From positions 1-64,000 of the forward strand of contig NZ_JAATJG010000005.1 of NCBI RefSeq assembly GCF_011927765.1: a DNA stretch of 64,000 bases. The letters run 5' to 3'. Shown piece by piece: positions 33,912-42,088 of the stretch. The notes under the pieces are model-generated. The model was not told the origin of the DNA. It saw nothing but the letters and a program-made list of their open reading frames with translations, and ran no database searches. Source of the DNA: Wenyingzhuangia aestuarii (GTDB lineage: Bacteria; Bacteroidota; Bacteroidia; Flavobacteriales; Flavobacteriaceae). Made by a program: the position numbers and the translations under genes. Position 1 is the first letter of the stretch. Each line of letters starts with the position of its first letter.

Positions 33912-36515
33912 ATGAAAATTTCTAAGAAAACAAACTATTCTGACCTTAAGGTAATTGCTCTTTTATTTGCAGGACAAAATGCATGTATTAGCATTGTAGA
34001 TGCTCTAGAACAAGTATACTATGATGAGCAACCAACAACTACCCAAAACGGAACCTCTATTCTTTTTTACTTCTCATCAAACAACAGTATAAACATAGAT
34101 GAATATGAATATGTAGTTGATTTTTCTAAAACCTTAACCGCTAAAAATCACCAACAACAAAACTTTAAAACAGTAGTAGCTCCCAATGGAACACTACGTT
34201 ATTTAATAAAAGATAACAGCACTAATTTTTTAGCTTTTTATCACAATACAAATAGAAAGAGTACACTTATCAAACTAGGACTAAAAACTATTTTTAAACT
34301 TCACCTTTCCAGTCTTCTATTCCCAAGCTTTCAGGTACTAAGCAAAGCTCCTTATGTATTTTTAAATGATATAGATCCAGAACACTATCATAGCTATGCT
34401 GTTTTTACAGGAACTCCAGGTTTTTGGAGAAAACCCGTAGTGCAATTTTATAAAAACAACAAAGTAGTTTCTTATGCCAAAGTAGCAATAAACAAACAAA
34501 CTGAAACATTAATAGAAACCGAAAAAAAACACCTAGTAACCGTTGAAAAGTTAAACTTAAAAACATGTACTAGCCCAAATGTAATACACACACCTAACCT
34601 ACTATTATTGACAAATATTTTCTTAAAAGGACAGAAAAACACCGCTAGATTTACCAATCAACATTTTAATACAGTACAAGAATTACAACAAAAAACAACG
34701 CATCAAGAAGGGATTAAAGAGTCTTTGTTCTATAAGAATTTAACCGCCAGAATAGCTCAATTACATCCTCAAAAAGACTTTAAAAATATTGTAGAAAAGT
34801 TACCAAAAATCTTAGCCAATTTAAACCTCAACATTGTATTGGACTGGCACATTGCTCATGGTGATTTTACAGGTTGGAACACCTCTATTTTAAACAACCA
34901 ACTGTATTGTTACGATTGGGAAATGAAAATGGAAAACGCACCGCTTTATTACGATATTTTTCATTTTTACCACCAAGCAGCCACATTTATAAATAAGAAT
35001 AACAGCAATGTATTTCTAGAGGTTCAACAATTGCTATTACAAAAAGGAACAACAACAAATAGCCTTAGTTTAAAAATTGCTTATCAATTATACCTGTTAG
35101 ATGTTATTTCTAAAAACATTGCTTTAACAAATCAACAAGAGAGTGTTTCTGTAGATCAAGAAAAAATGATTACACAATGGTTTCAATCTCTTCTAAAAAT
35201 TTCAACTCCTAAAAATGCTACAAACATGAGAACTCCATTTATCATAGAACTTCAAGTAAAGTTAAATACAATTAACTACGCTGTACTAAAACACACCAAC
35301 CACAGTTTGGCTAGTTTACCTAACAATTCTGATATTGACCTTGCCATTCTTAAAACAGACATTCCAGCTATTTTAACGTTTGTAAACACCCATCCTTCTG
35401 TAGCTTATAGTGTTTCTAAAAAGAAAACATTTATGCACACTTTGGAAATACATTTTATTGACAATTCTTTTTTAAGTGTAGATATGATTTTTGATTTTGT
35501 ACGAAAAGGACATCGTTATTTAAACCTGTACAGCATTCTTAAAAATAGCACATATAATAACGGTGTTAAAGTTCCTAGTATTATAGATGACTTAGAGTAC
35601 ATACAACAGTTTTATACTCTTAACAAAGCAGATGTACCATACAAATACCAATTACTGTACAGCAACAGACTTAGAGAACTTCATTTAGACAATTACTATT
35701 TAAGTTACTTTAACAACAAATACAACGCTAATTTCACCAACCTGTTAGACTCTTTTAAATACTCTAATGATAAAAGAAAAAAACTAAAAAAAGTTAAAAC
35801 ATCAATTGGAGAAAGTTTTGTTTTAAAATTAAAATACATCAAAGATATTTACACAGACCTAACTAAAAACAAAGGATTTATTGTAACTTTTTCTGGAGTA
35901 GATGGTGCTGGTAAAACAACCATTATTAATGATGTAAAAGAAAACTTAGAAACCACTTACCGTAAAAAAGTAGTATTACTTAGACACAGACCAGGAGTAC
36001 TGCCAATAATAAGTGCTTTAAAACACGGTGGTAGCGCAAAAAAAGCCGAAGAAGCTGCCGGTAACAGATTGCCAAGACAAGGTAAAAACAAAAGTACACT
36101 AAGTTCTGTGGTTCGTTTTTCTTACTACTATGTAGATTACTTGTTGGGTCAATTTTATATTTATTGTAAGTACGTGCTAAGAGGTAAAATTGTGATTTAC
36201 GACCGTTATTATTACGATTTCATCAACGATTCTAAAAGATCTAACATTCAACTAAACAGAAATATTATAAAATCTTTATTCTACTTTATTTTAAAACCTA
36301 AATACAATTTTTACTTATTCAATACACCAGAAGTTATTCTAAAACGTAAAAAAGAATTATCGGCCAAAGACATTACAACGCTAAACAAAAACTATCAATC
36401 TTTATTTAACGAATTTAAAACTCAGAAAAAAGCCATCTATACTCAAATTAAAAATGACGATAGAACGCAAACAGTAGCAACCATTTTTAAGAATATTTAT
36501 AAAATCCCTGCCTAG
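33912..36515 (+). CDS. Three-domain fusion: kinase-like, nucleotidyltransferase-like and thymidylate-kinase-like
   Basis: This 867-residue protein has no signal or membrane helix. Residues 1-250 are of unknown fold. Residues about 260-430 look like an aminoglycoside phosphotransferase/choline kinase C-lobe, with HGDFTGWN (316-323) and YDWE (334-337). Residues about 440-600 look like a nucleotidyltransferase of the DNA polymerase beta type, with NSDIDLAI (472-479) and Asp524 in LSVDMIF. Residues 654-865 are a P-loop kinase with GVDGAGKTT (662-670) and YDRYYYDF (763-770), as in thymidylate kinases. It is the first gene of a second unit inside the exopolysaccharide locus. It could make or attach a phospho-substituent or activated sugar; the function is unknown. 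Confidence 0.8.
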   Translation: MKISKKTNYSDLKVIALLFAGQNACISIVDALEQVYYDEQPTTTQNGTSILFYFSSNNSINIDEYEYVVDFSKTLTAKNHQQQNFKTVVAPNGTLRYLIKDNSTNFLAFYHNTNRKSTLIKLGLKTIFKLHLSSLLFPSFQVLSKAPYVFLNDIDPEHYHSYAVFTGTPGFWRKPVVQFYKNNKVVSYAKVAINKQTETLIETEKKHLVTVEKLNLKTCTSPNVIHTPNLLLLTNIFLKGQKNTARFTNQHFNTVQELQQKTTHQEGIKESLFYKNLTARIAQLHPQKDFKNIVEKLPKILANLNLNIVLDWHIAHGDFTGWNTSILNNQLYCYDWEMKMENAPLYYDIFHFYHQAATFINKNNSNVFLEVQQLLLQKGTTTNSLSLKIAYQLYLLDVISKNIALTNQQESVSVDQEKMITQWFQSLLKISTPKNATNMRTPFIIELQVKLNTINYAVLKHTNHSLASLPNNSDIDLAILKTDIPAILTFVNTHPSVAYSVSKKKTFMHTLEIHFIDNSFLSVDMIFDFVRKGHRYLNLYSILKNSTYNNGVKVPSIIDDLEYIQQFYTLNKADVPYKYQLLYSNRLRELHLDNYYLSYFNNKYNANFTNLLDSFKYSNDKRKKLKKVKTSIGESFVLKLKYIKDIYTDLTKNKGFIVTFSGVDGAGKTTIINDVKENLETTYRKKVVLLRHRPGVLPIISALKHGGSAKKAEEAAGNRLPRQGKNKSTLSSVVRFSYYYVDYLLGQFYIYCKYVLRGKIVIYDRYYYDFINDSKRSNIQLNRNIIKSLFYFILKPKYNFYLFNTPEVILKRKKELSAKDITTLNKNYQSLFNEFKTQKKAIYTQIKNDDRTQTVATIFKNIYKIPA

Positions 36516-36534
36516 GTACGAAAAACATAAGACT

Positions 36535-37764
36535 ATGAAAAACATTTTAATTACAGCCTACGCAGTAAACCCCTACAAAGGTTCCGAAGATGGAACGGGA
36601 TGGAATATTTCTAGAGAATTGGCCAAACAAAACCAGGTACACGTAATTACCCGAAAAAATAACCAAGCAGAAATAGATCGTTATTTAGCTGAACAAAACG
36701 ATGAGGTTGCCAATAGCATGCACTTTTATTATTATGATTTGCCTAAAGGGATTATGAATTTAAAACACAAATTAGGAGAAAGAGGCTATGTGCTGTACTA
36801 CTATTTTTGGCAATTATTCATTCCTTTTTTTGTCACTAAAAACAACATAAAGTTTGATATTTCTCATGCTTTAAATTTTCATAGCGATAGCCATCCTCAA
36901 TTTTTATGGATGTTAAACAAACCTGTTTTTTGGGGGCCTATAGGACATCATCCTCCTGTGCCTAAACAATATTTAAAACCTATTTACGGAACTAAAAACT
37001 GGTTAAAAGACAGACTGTACAATACCGTAAAAATAGCTATGCGAAATTTAGATCCGTTTTTTTACATTTCTAAATGGACAGCTAAAGGAATTTTTGTCAT
37101 CAATTCTGGAGTCAACAAATCTGTAAGAGCAAATCCTAAAAAAATACACATTGTACCTGCAGTAGCCAACAACAAAATTGTGGTTCCAAGCACTACAGTC
37201 AACAGTAAATTTACCGTACTAGCTGTGGGTAGATTTGTTTACATGAAAGGATTTGACATTACTATAAAAGCTTTTGCAAACTTTTACAAATGTTTAAGTT
37301 CAAGAGATCAACAAAAAGTAAAACTGAAATTGGTAGGTAAAGGAGAAGAACTTACCAAGATGATGAGCATTATAAAAAAAGAAGAAATAGAACATGCGGT
37401 AGAAATTATCAAATGGGTAGAAAAAAAAGAAATGGAAAACATTTACAAATCTTCTTCTGTGTTTTGTTTTGGTTCTCATGAAGGGGCTGGAATGGTTATC
37501 CCAGAAGCTTTAAGCTATGGAGTACCTGTAGTTTGTTTTGACAATTATGGTCCTGGAGAATTGTGTGATGATACTTGTGCCATAAAAGTTCCTTATGGAG
37601 ATTACCATCAATCTGTAGTAGATTTTTCTAAAGCACTACAAACATTGTTTTTAAATTCAAACATGCATCAAACCTACGCTAAAAATGCTCTAGATTTTGC
37701 CAAAAACAAATTTACTTGGAGCTACAAAGCAAGTAGGATCAATCAAGCTTATCAAAACATTTAA
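36535..37764 (+). CDS. Glycosyltransferase family 4
   Basis: This 409-residue GT-B glycosyltransferase starts with ILITAYAVNPYKGSEDGTGW, the acceptor loop. The donor half has VLAVGRFVYMKGFDI (about 228) and GSHEGAGMVIPEALSYGVPVV with the E-x7-E pair (about 317). It acts in exopolysaccharide repeat-unit assembly. It is 19 bases after the fusion gene and 11 bases before the next glycosyltransferase, in one operon. Confidence 0.9.
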   Translation: MKNILITAYAVNPYKGSEDGTGWNISRELAKQNQVHVITRKNNQAEIDRYLAEQNDEVANSMHFYYYDLPKGIMNLKHKLGERGYVLYYYFWQLFIPFFVTKNNIKFDISHALNFHSDSHPQFLWMLNKPVFWGPIGHHPPVPKQYLKPIYGTKNWLKDRLYNTVKIAMRNLDPFFYISKWTAKGIFVINSGVNKSVRANPKKIHIVPAVANNKIVVPSTTVNSKFTVLAVGRFVYMKGFDITIKAFANFYKCLSSRDQQKVKLKLVGKGEELTKMMSIIKKEEIEHAVEIIKWVEKKEMENIYKSSSVFCFGSHEGAGMVIPEALSYGVPVVCFDNYGPGELCDDTCAIKVPYGDYHQSVVDFSKALQTLFLNSNMHQTYAKNALDFAKNKFTWSYKASRINQAYQNI

Positions 37765-37775
37765 AAAAAGAAACT

Positions 37776-38900
37776 ATGAAACATATTGCTATTTTCCATC
37801 CTAGTTCAGAATTATACGGTGCCGATAGAATTATGGTACTGGCTGCTAAATTATTAACCGATTTTATTCCTGTAATTTACCTACCCTCAGAGGGAGTTTT
37901 AAAAGCCTATATTTTACAAGAAATTCCTAACGCCATTGTTGTTGTCAACCCTAAAATGCCCGTAATTGCAAGAGCTATGTTTAGCCCTAAGGGACTAATA
38001 ACCGTTTTACAAAATAGTGCTGAATTTAACAAAACCTTAGTTTTAGAAAACAACAAATACCAATTTAATTTGTTTTACGTAAACACCCTAGCTTGTTCTT
38101 TACTACTGCCTTTACTTAAAAAGTTTAACGTTAAAATTATTACACACGTTCACGAAATTTTAGAACGTCCAAAAATAGCAGCATACATTACTGCCAAACT
38201 AGCGTTTACATATAGCCATACCGTAATATCTGTTTCCAAAGCTGTGAAAGACAATTTGCATAGAATTACTAAAAACAAAAAGGCAAAAAGCATAGTGGTT
38301 CATAATGGGATTGATACCATACAAACCGTTAGCAAAACCATAGAAAGCAAAAAAATATCTTTTTATTTATTTGGGAGAATCAAACCAGAAAAAGGACAAT
38401 GGTACCTAATAGAAGCTTTGTCTAAAATTCCAAAAGATATGCTTAACAAAGCTACTTTTACCTTAGTGGGTGGAACCTTAAAAGGAAAGGAATACTTGTT
38501 AGATGATTTAAAAGAACAAATTGCAAAACACAACTTAGAAAATTTTATCACGCTAAAAGGATTTACCAACAACATTGTACAAGAAATTAGCAATGCCGAT
38601 GTTTGTTTGGTACCTTCTTTAATGAAAGATCCGTTTCCTACCACCGTACTAGAAGCCATGTCTGCAAGTAAAGTAGTCATTGCCTCTAACACAGGAGGAG
38701 CTAAAGAAGCCATTACAGATCAGGAAGATGGTTTTATAATTCCTGCAGATGATGCTACCTATTTTTCTAATAGTATCGTAAAACTAATAAAAACTCCAGA
38801 GCTAATTCCTATACTGAGCCAAAGAGCCAAAATTACCTTTGATAAAAAGTTTACCACACAGGTTTTTAAAGAAAAATGGAAAAAAAACATTCTTTCCTAA
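37776..38900 (+). CDS. Glycosyltransferase family 4
   Basis: This 374-residue GT-B enzyme has an N-terminal half with FHPSSELYGADRIM. The C-terminal half has FYLFGRIKPEKGQWYLIEAL (about 190) and DPFPTTVLEAMSASKVVIAS, then GGAKE (about 285-310), the nucleotide-sugar binding region. It is the third gene of the 33912 unit. Terminator and promoter elements follow within 130 bases. Confidence 0.9.
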   Translation: MKHIAIFHPSSELYGADRIMVLAAKLLTDFIPVIYLPSEGVLKAYILQEIPNAIVVVNPKMPVIARAMFSPKGLITVLQNSAEFNKTLVLENNKYQFNLFYVNTLACSLLLPLLKKFNVKIITHVHEILERPKIAAYITAKLAFTYSHTVISVSKAVKDNLHRITKNKKAKSIVVHNGIDTIQTVSKTIESKKISFYLFGRIKPEKGQWYLIEALSKIPKDMLNKATFTLVGGTLKGKEYLLDDLKEQIAKHNLENFITLKGFTNNIVQEISNADVCLVPSLMKDPFPTTVLEAMSASKVVIASNTGGAKEAITDQEDGFIIPADDATYFSNSIVKLIKTPELIPILSQRAKITFDKKFTTQVFKEKWKKNILS

Positions 38901-38916
38901 ATTCCATATTTGGGAA
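38900..38916. promoter_or_regulatory. Degenerate copy of the TCCCA/TGGGA palindrome
   Basis: ATTCC-ATATTTG-GGAAT (38900-38916). The right half TGGGA is intact and the left half is TTCCA or TCCA. Its centre is 122 bases before the ATG at 39030, the same distance as copy 2. Confidence 0.4.
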
Positions 38917-38962
38917 TACCGTCTCAAAATGCAACTTCTTTTTTACTACAAAATCGCTACAG

Positions 38963-38987
38963 CCCCCGTTTTACGGGGGTTTTTATT
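38963..38987 (+). terminator. Intrinsic terminator between glycosyltransferase genes
   Basis: CCCCCGT and ACGGGGG with a 3-base loop (38963-38979) are followed by TTTTTATTT. It ends the 33912-38900 operon and rules out the in-frame ATG at 38910 as start of the next gene. Confidence 0.9.
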
Positions 38988-38989
38988 TG

Positions 38990-39008
38990 TGGCAATGTTA
39001 TGGTAATA
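38990..39008 (+). promoter_or_regulatory. Possible promoter element before the 39030 gene
   Basis: TGGCAATGTTATGGTAATA is 40 bases before the ATG and closely matches the element at 33871 (TGGCA, then TGTTAT, then TAATA). It could be a shared promoter core; the sigma-54 -12 half is poor. Confidence 0.35.
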
Positions 39009-39029
39009 GTACATACAAAGATATTTATT

Positions 39030-40250
39030 ATGGCAACTAAGAAAAAAATAGCAATTATAGGAACAGGTGGAGTACCTGCAAGATACGGTGGATTTGAAAC
39101 CTTAGTAGAACACTTAGTAGTAAACCTAAATCAAGAGTTTGATTTGTATGTCTACGCAAGCACCAAACTATACAGCAAAAAAGAAAGAGTAAAAAAATGG
39201 AACAATGCCAACATGTATTACTTACCTCTTAGTGCCAATGGGATTAGTAGTATTCTATACGATTTAATTTCTATGATTCACGCTATGTTTTTTGCCGATC
39301 AAATTCTTTTGTTAGGAGTGTCTGCTGGAATTTTTACTCCAATTGTAAAGTGGTTCTCTAAAACAAAACTAATTGTAAATATTGATGGATTGGAATGGAG
39401 AAGAGAAAAATGGAACAAATGGGTACAACGCTTTTTACATTTTTCTGAAAAAACAGCAGTCCGTTTTTCCGATGCAGATATTACCGACAATGAAGCCATT
39501 AAAAGATATACAGCTATTTATTACAAAACAGCAAGTCATCTTATTGCTTATGGAGCAGATCATGTTACTCAAGAAAACATGACCAATAACGATGTAATAA
39601 AATATCCTTTTTTAAGCAGTCCTTATGCTTTTAAAGTAGCCCGAATAGAACCAGAAAACAACTTATCTATGGTCTTAGAAACGTTTTCTAAAACTCCTTC
39701 TAAAACTTTAGTAATTGTGGGTAACTGGGCAAAAAGCCAATACGGAATTACCTTAAAAGAAACATATCAATCTTTTAAAAACATTCATCTTTTAGACCCT
39801 ATCTACAATCAAAAAGAATTAAATAAACTAAGAGCCAATTGTTTTGTTTATATACACGGACACAGTGCTGGTGGTACCAATCCATCATTAGTAGAGGCTA
39901 TGTATTTAAACCTACCCATTCTAAGTTTTGATGTATCCTATAATAGAGCCACAACCTCTAACCAATGCTTGTATTTTAAAGATGTAAACGAGCTACAATA
40001 CTTATTAGAAAACACGTCTTACACTACATTAAGAAAAATTGGAAAGGAAATGGGACATATTGCTAGGTTTAGATATACCTGGAAATACATTAGCAATAGA
40101 TATGGTTCTATTTTTAAAGCTTTTGATTACAACTACAAAAAACCTGAATTAAAAAATGCTTATCAACAAGGGGATTACAACAAACTTGTACATAACGGAT
40201 ACGCACACTTATCTAACACCAAATTATTTTACCAGAACACTAATAACTAA
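39030..40250 (+). CDS. Glycosyltransferase (DUF1972 / rhamnosyltransferase-like, GT4)
   Basis: This 406-residue glycosyltransferase has N-terminus KKIAIIGTGGVPARYGGFETLVEHL, diagnostic of the DUF1972 group that often adds rhamnose or glucose as the second sugar of a repeat unit. The donor half has YAFKVARIEPENNLSMVLE (about 215) and AGGTNPSLVEAMYLNLPILSFD (about 292). The start at 39030 is after a terminator hairpin; the earlier ATG at 38910 is rejected. It is followed 3 bases later by the initiating transferase, so together they may build the first two sugars. Confidence 0.9.
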   Translation: MATKKKIAIIGTGGVPARYGGFETLVEHLVVNLNQEFDLYVYASTKLYSKKERVKKWNNANMYYLPLSANGISSILYDLISMIHAMFFADQILLLGVSAGIFTPIVKWFSKTKLIVNIDGLEWRREKWNKWVQRFLHFSEKTAVRFSDADITDNEAIKRYTAIYYKTASHLIAYGADHVTQENMTNNDVIKYPFLSSPYAFKVARIEPENNLSMVLETFSKTPSKTLVIVGNWAKSQYGITLKETYQSFKNIHLLDPIYNQKELNKLRANCFVYIHGHSAGGTNPSLVEAMYLNLPILSFDVSYNRATTSNQCLYFKDVNELQYLLENTSYTTLRKIGKEMGHIARFRYTWKYISNRYGSIFKAFDYNYKKPELKNAYQQGDYNKLVHNGYAHLSNTKLFYQNTNN

Positions 40251-40253
40251 ATT

Positions 40254-41399
40254 ATGATGGAAACTTTCATACAACAATCAGCTATAATGTTCTCTATAAC
40301 AAGTCTACTTGTTTTTAGTCTTTTTTTAGGAAGTGCTTATGTATTAACTCCTAAACTAATTTATTTTTTTAAGAAACACAATCAGGTAGACAAACCAGAC
40401 GAACGCAAATTACACAAGGAATCAACTCCATCATCTGGAGGGCTTTTATTTGCTTTAACCATAATTTCTTCTATCACCTTTTTTTATACAGATAGCACCT
40501 CTTTAGTCATTTCGCTTTGTGCGTTTATACTACTGTTGGTCGGTTTTATTGATGATAGATTTGACTTATCGGCAAAAACAAAATTTCTAGTTCAATTCAT
40601 ATGCACCCTTATAGTACTTACCCAAATAAATCCCATCAATGTTTTTGGATCTGATTACAGCATCATCAACTACATAGTTTCGTTCATTTTTATTGTTGGC
40701 TTTACCAATGCTTTCAATTTAATGGACGGGCTAGATGGACTCGCAGGAAGTTTTGCTTTATTAGTCTTAGCCATTTTTGCAATTCTATTAATCATTCAAC
40801 ACAATTACACCTGGGCTATTTACAGTATTTCTATTATTGGAGTGTTGCTGGCTTTTTTATACTACAATGTAAACCCTGCTAAAATTTTTATGGGAGATAC
40901 GGGTTCCTTGTTTTTAGGATTTACCATTGCCACCATAGCTCATGTAATTTTAAACAACAATGCTACTGAATTATTAAGAAACATTCCTAACGAATACAAT
41001 TATTTGTTACTATTCGGATTGCTTTTTTTACCAATGATTGATACTGTAAGAGTAATGAGTATACGTATTTTAAAAGGAAATTCTCCATTTAAAGCAGACA
41101 GAAATCATTTACATCATTATTTATTAAAAACACAAATTCCAAGTATTCAAATACCCGCTTTAACTACAGCTATTAGTTTATTCTTTTATACGCAAACGTA
41201 TATTTTACTAAGCACAAACAACTCTCCTATTCAAATTTGTATGATGTTAATAGTCTCTGCCATTATAGGGTTTACCTTATTAATTATTGTAAGAGTACAA
41301 CAAAACATTAAAAAGAGAATGGAACACCAGGTCTATTTAAAAAGTCTTTACGACAGCAAACAAATTTTAGTAAGACCTAAAAATTTAATAACTATATAA
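40254..41399 (+). CDS. WecA/TagO-like undecaprenyl-phosphate sugar-1-phosphate transferase
   Basis: This 381-residue integral membrane enzyme has about 11 helices and is of the MraY/WecA superfamily. Visible motifs are DKPDERKLHKESTPSSGG (about 43-60), FIDDRFDLS (about 98), NLMDGLDGLAG (about 155), FMGDTGSLFLG (about 212) and the His-rich ADRNHLHHYLL (about 280). It starts the repeat unit by moving a sugar phosphate, usually GlcNAc-1-P, to undecaprenyl phosphate. It lies 3 bases after the DUF1972 glycosyltransferase. Confidence 0.93.
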   Translation: MMETFIQQSAIMFSITSLLVFSLFLGSAYVLTPKLIYFFKKHNQVDKPDERKLHKESTPSSGGLLFALTIISSITFFYTDSTSLVISLCAFILLLVGFIDDRFDLSAKTKFLVQFICTLIVLTQINPINVFGSDYSIINYIVSFIFIVGFTNAFNLMDGLDGLAGSFALLVLAIFAILLIIQHNYTWAIYSISIIGVLLAFLYYNVNPAKIFMGDTGSLFLGFTIATIAHVILNNNATELLRNIPNEYNYLLLFGLLFLPMIDTVRVMSIRILKGNSPFKADRNHLHHYLLKTQIPSIQIPALTTAISLFFYTQTYILLSTNNSPIQICMMLIVSAIIGFTLLIIVRVQQNIKKRMEHQVYLKSLYDSKQILVRPKNLITI

Positions 41400-41409
41400 A
41401 TCTACAGCT

Positions 41410-41895
41410 ATGAAAAATATTTTTATTCTAGACATCAACTCAATTTTATCAAATATCATCAAAAAAGAATTAGAAACGTCTAAATCGTATCGTGTTTCAT
41501 GTTTTAACAATCAAAGTGATTTTTTAGTGGCTTTGGAAAACAAACCCGATATTATTTTAATAGATCCAGACATCAATAAAGAGAATGATGCCTTTTTAAA
41601 TTTTTACAAAGGCATTACCTCTATGCTACCAAACGTTAGCATTATTTTGTTTTCTAACCTTTCTAATATCAAATTGGGAATAGAATTAATTAGAAAAGGA
41701 GCTGTAAACTACATCAATAAAAAAGACGATTCCTTTTTACAAGAAATTAAAAAAACTATAGGTGTAATCGCTAAAATTGATGAAAACAATAAAGAATTAC
41801 AGTATATCAATCAAAAATTAACCTCTTTAAAGAAAAAAGTATTCGTCTACATACTTACTTCTATTGCTTTATTGTTGTTTTTCTTTTTTCTATAA
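41410..41895 (+). CDS. Membrane-anchored receiver-like protein
   Basis: This 161-residue protein has a receiver-like domain (1-118) with Asp52 or Asp54 in ILIDPDI at the phospho-acceptor position, but the usual acidic pair near the N-terminus is reduced to one Asp (IFILDIN), so it may not be phosphorylated normally. The switch Ser and Lys positions (LFSN, INKK) are kept. A short coiled coil (about 120-140) and one C-terminal membrane helix (about 145-161) follow. It is a paralogue of the single receiver at 26734 and ends this operon, 10 bases after the WecA-like gene. A role in gating the assembly machinery is inference. Confidence 0.75.
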   Translation: MKNIFILDINSILSNIIKKELETSKSYRVSCFNNQSDFLVALENKPDIILIDPDINKENDAFLNFYKGITSMLPNVSIILFSNLSNIKLGIELIRKGAVNYINKKDDSFLQEIKKTIGVIAKIDENNKELQYINQKLTSLKKKVFVYILTSIALLLFFFFL

Positions 41896-41953
41896 ATCCA
41901 TACAGCTATAAAGAGCAAAATGCATCCTTTTTTGTCTCAAATATGAATTTCAC

Positions 41954-41966
41954 TCCCAATATGGGA
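41954..41966. promoter_or_regulatory. TCCCA-N3-TGGGA palindrome, copy 3
   Basis: TCCCAATATGGGA is a perfect inverted repeat. Its centre is 129 bases before the ATG at 42089. TGGCAC follows at 41982 and AGGCA at 42045 (44 bases before the ATG), but neither has a good sigma-54 -12 half. Confidence 0.6.
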
Positions 41967-42088
41967 CATATTTAAAATTTGTGGCACAGACCAATAGCTC
42001 AAGCTCCCTTATAAACACTAGCCTCATCTGTTTTATCTATATACAGGCATAGCTTTTGTCTTTTGTATAGTACTTAAAAACTATCATT

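Noticed and set aside
38910-39029. N-terminal extension of the DUF1972 glycosyltransferase
   Set aside because: It contains a strong intrinsic terminator and the protein family begins at KKIAIIGTGG, so the start is 39030.
41982-42000. Sigma-54 promoter starting with TGGCAC before the giant gene
   Set aside because: No GC at the required 12-region spacing, and it is over 100 bases from the ATG; kept only as context.
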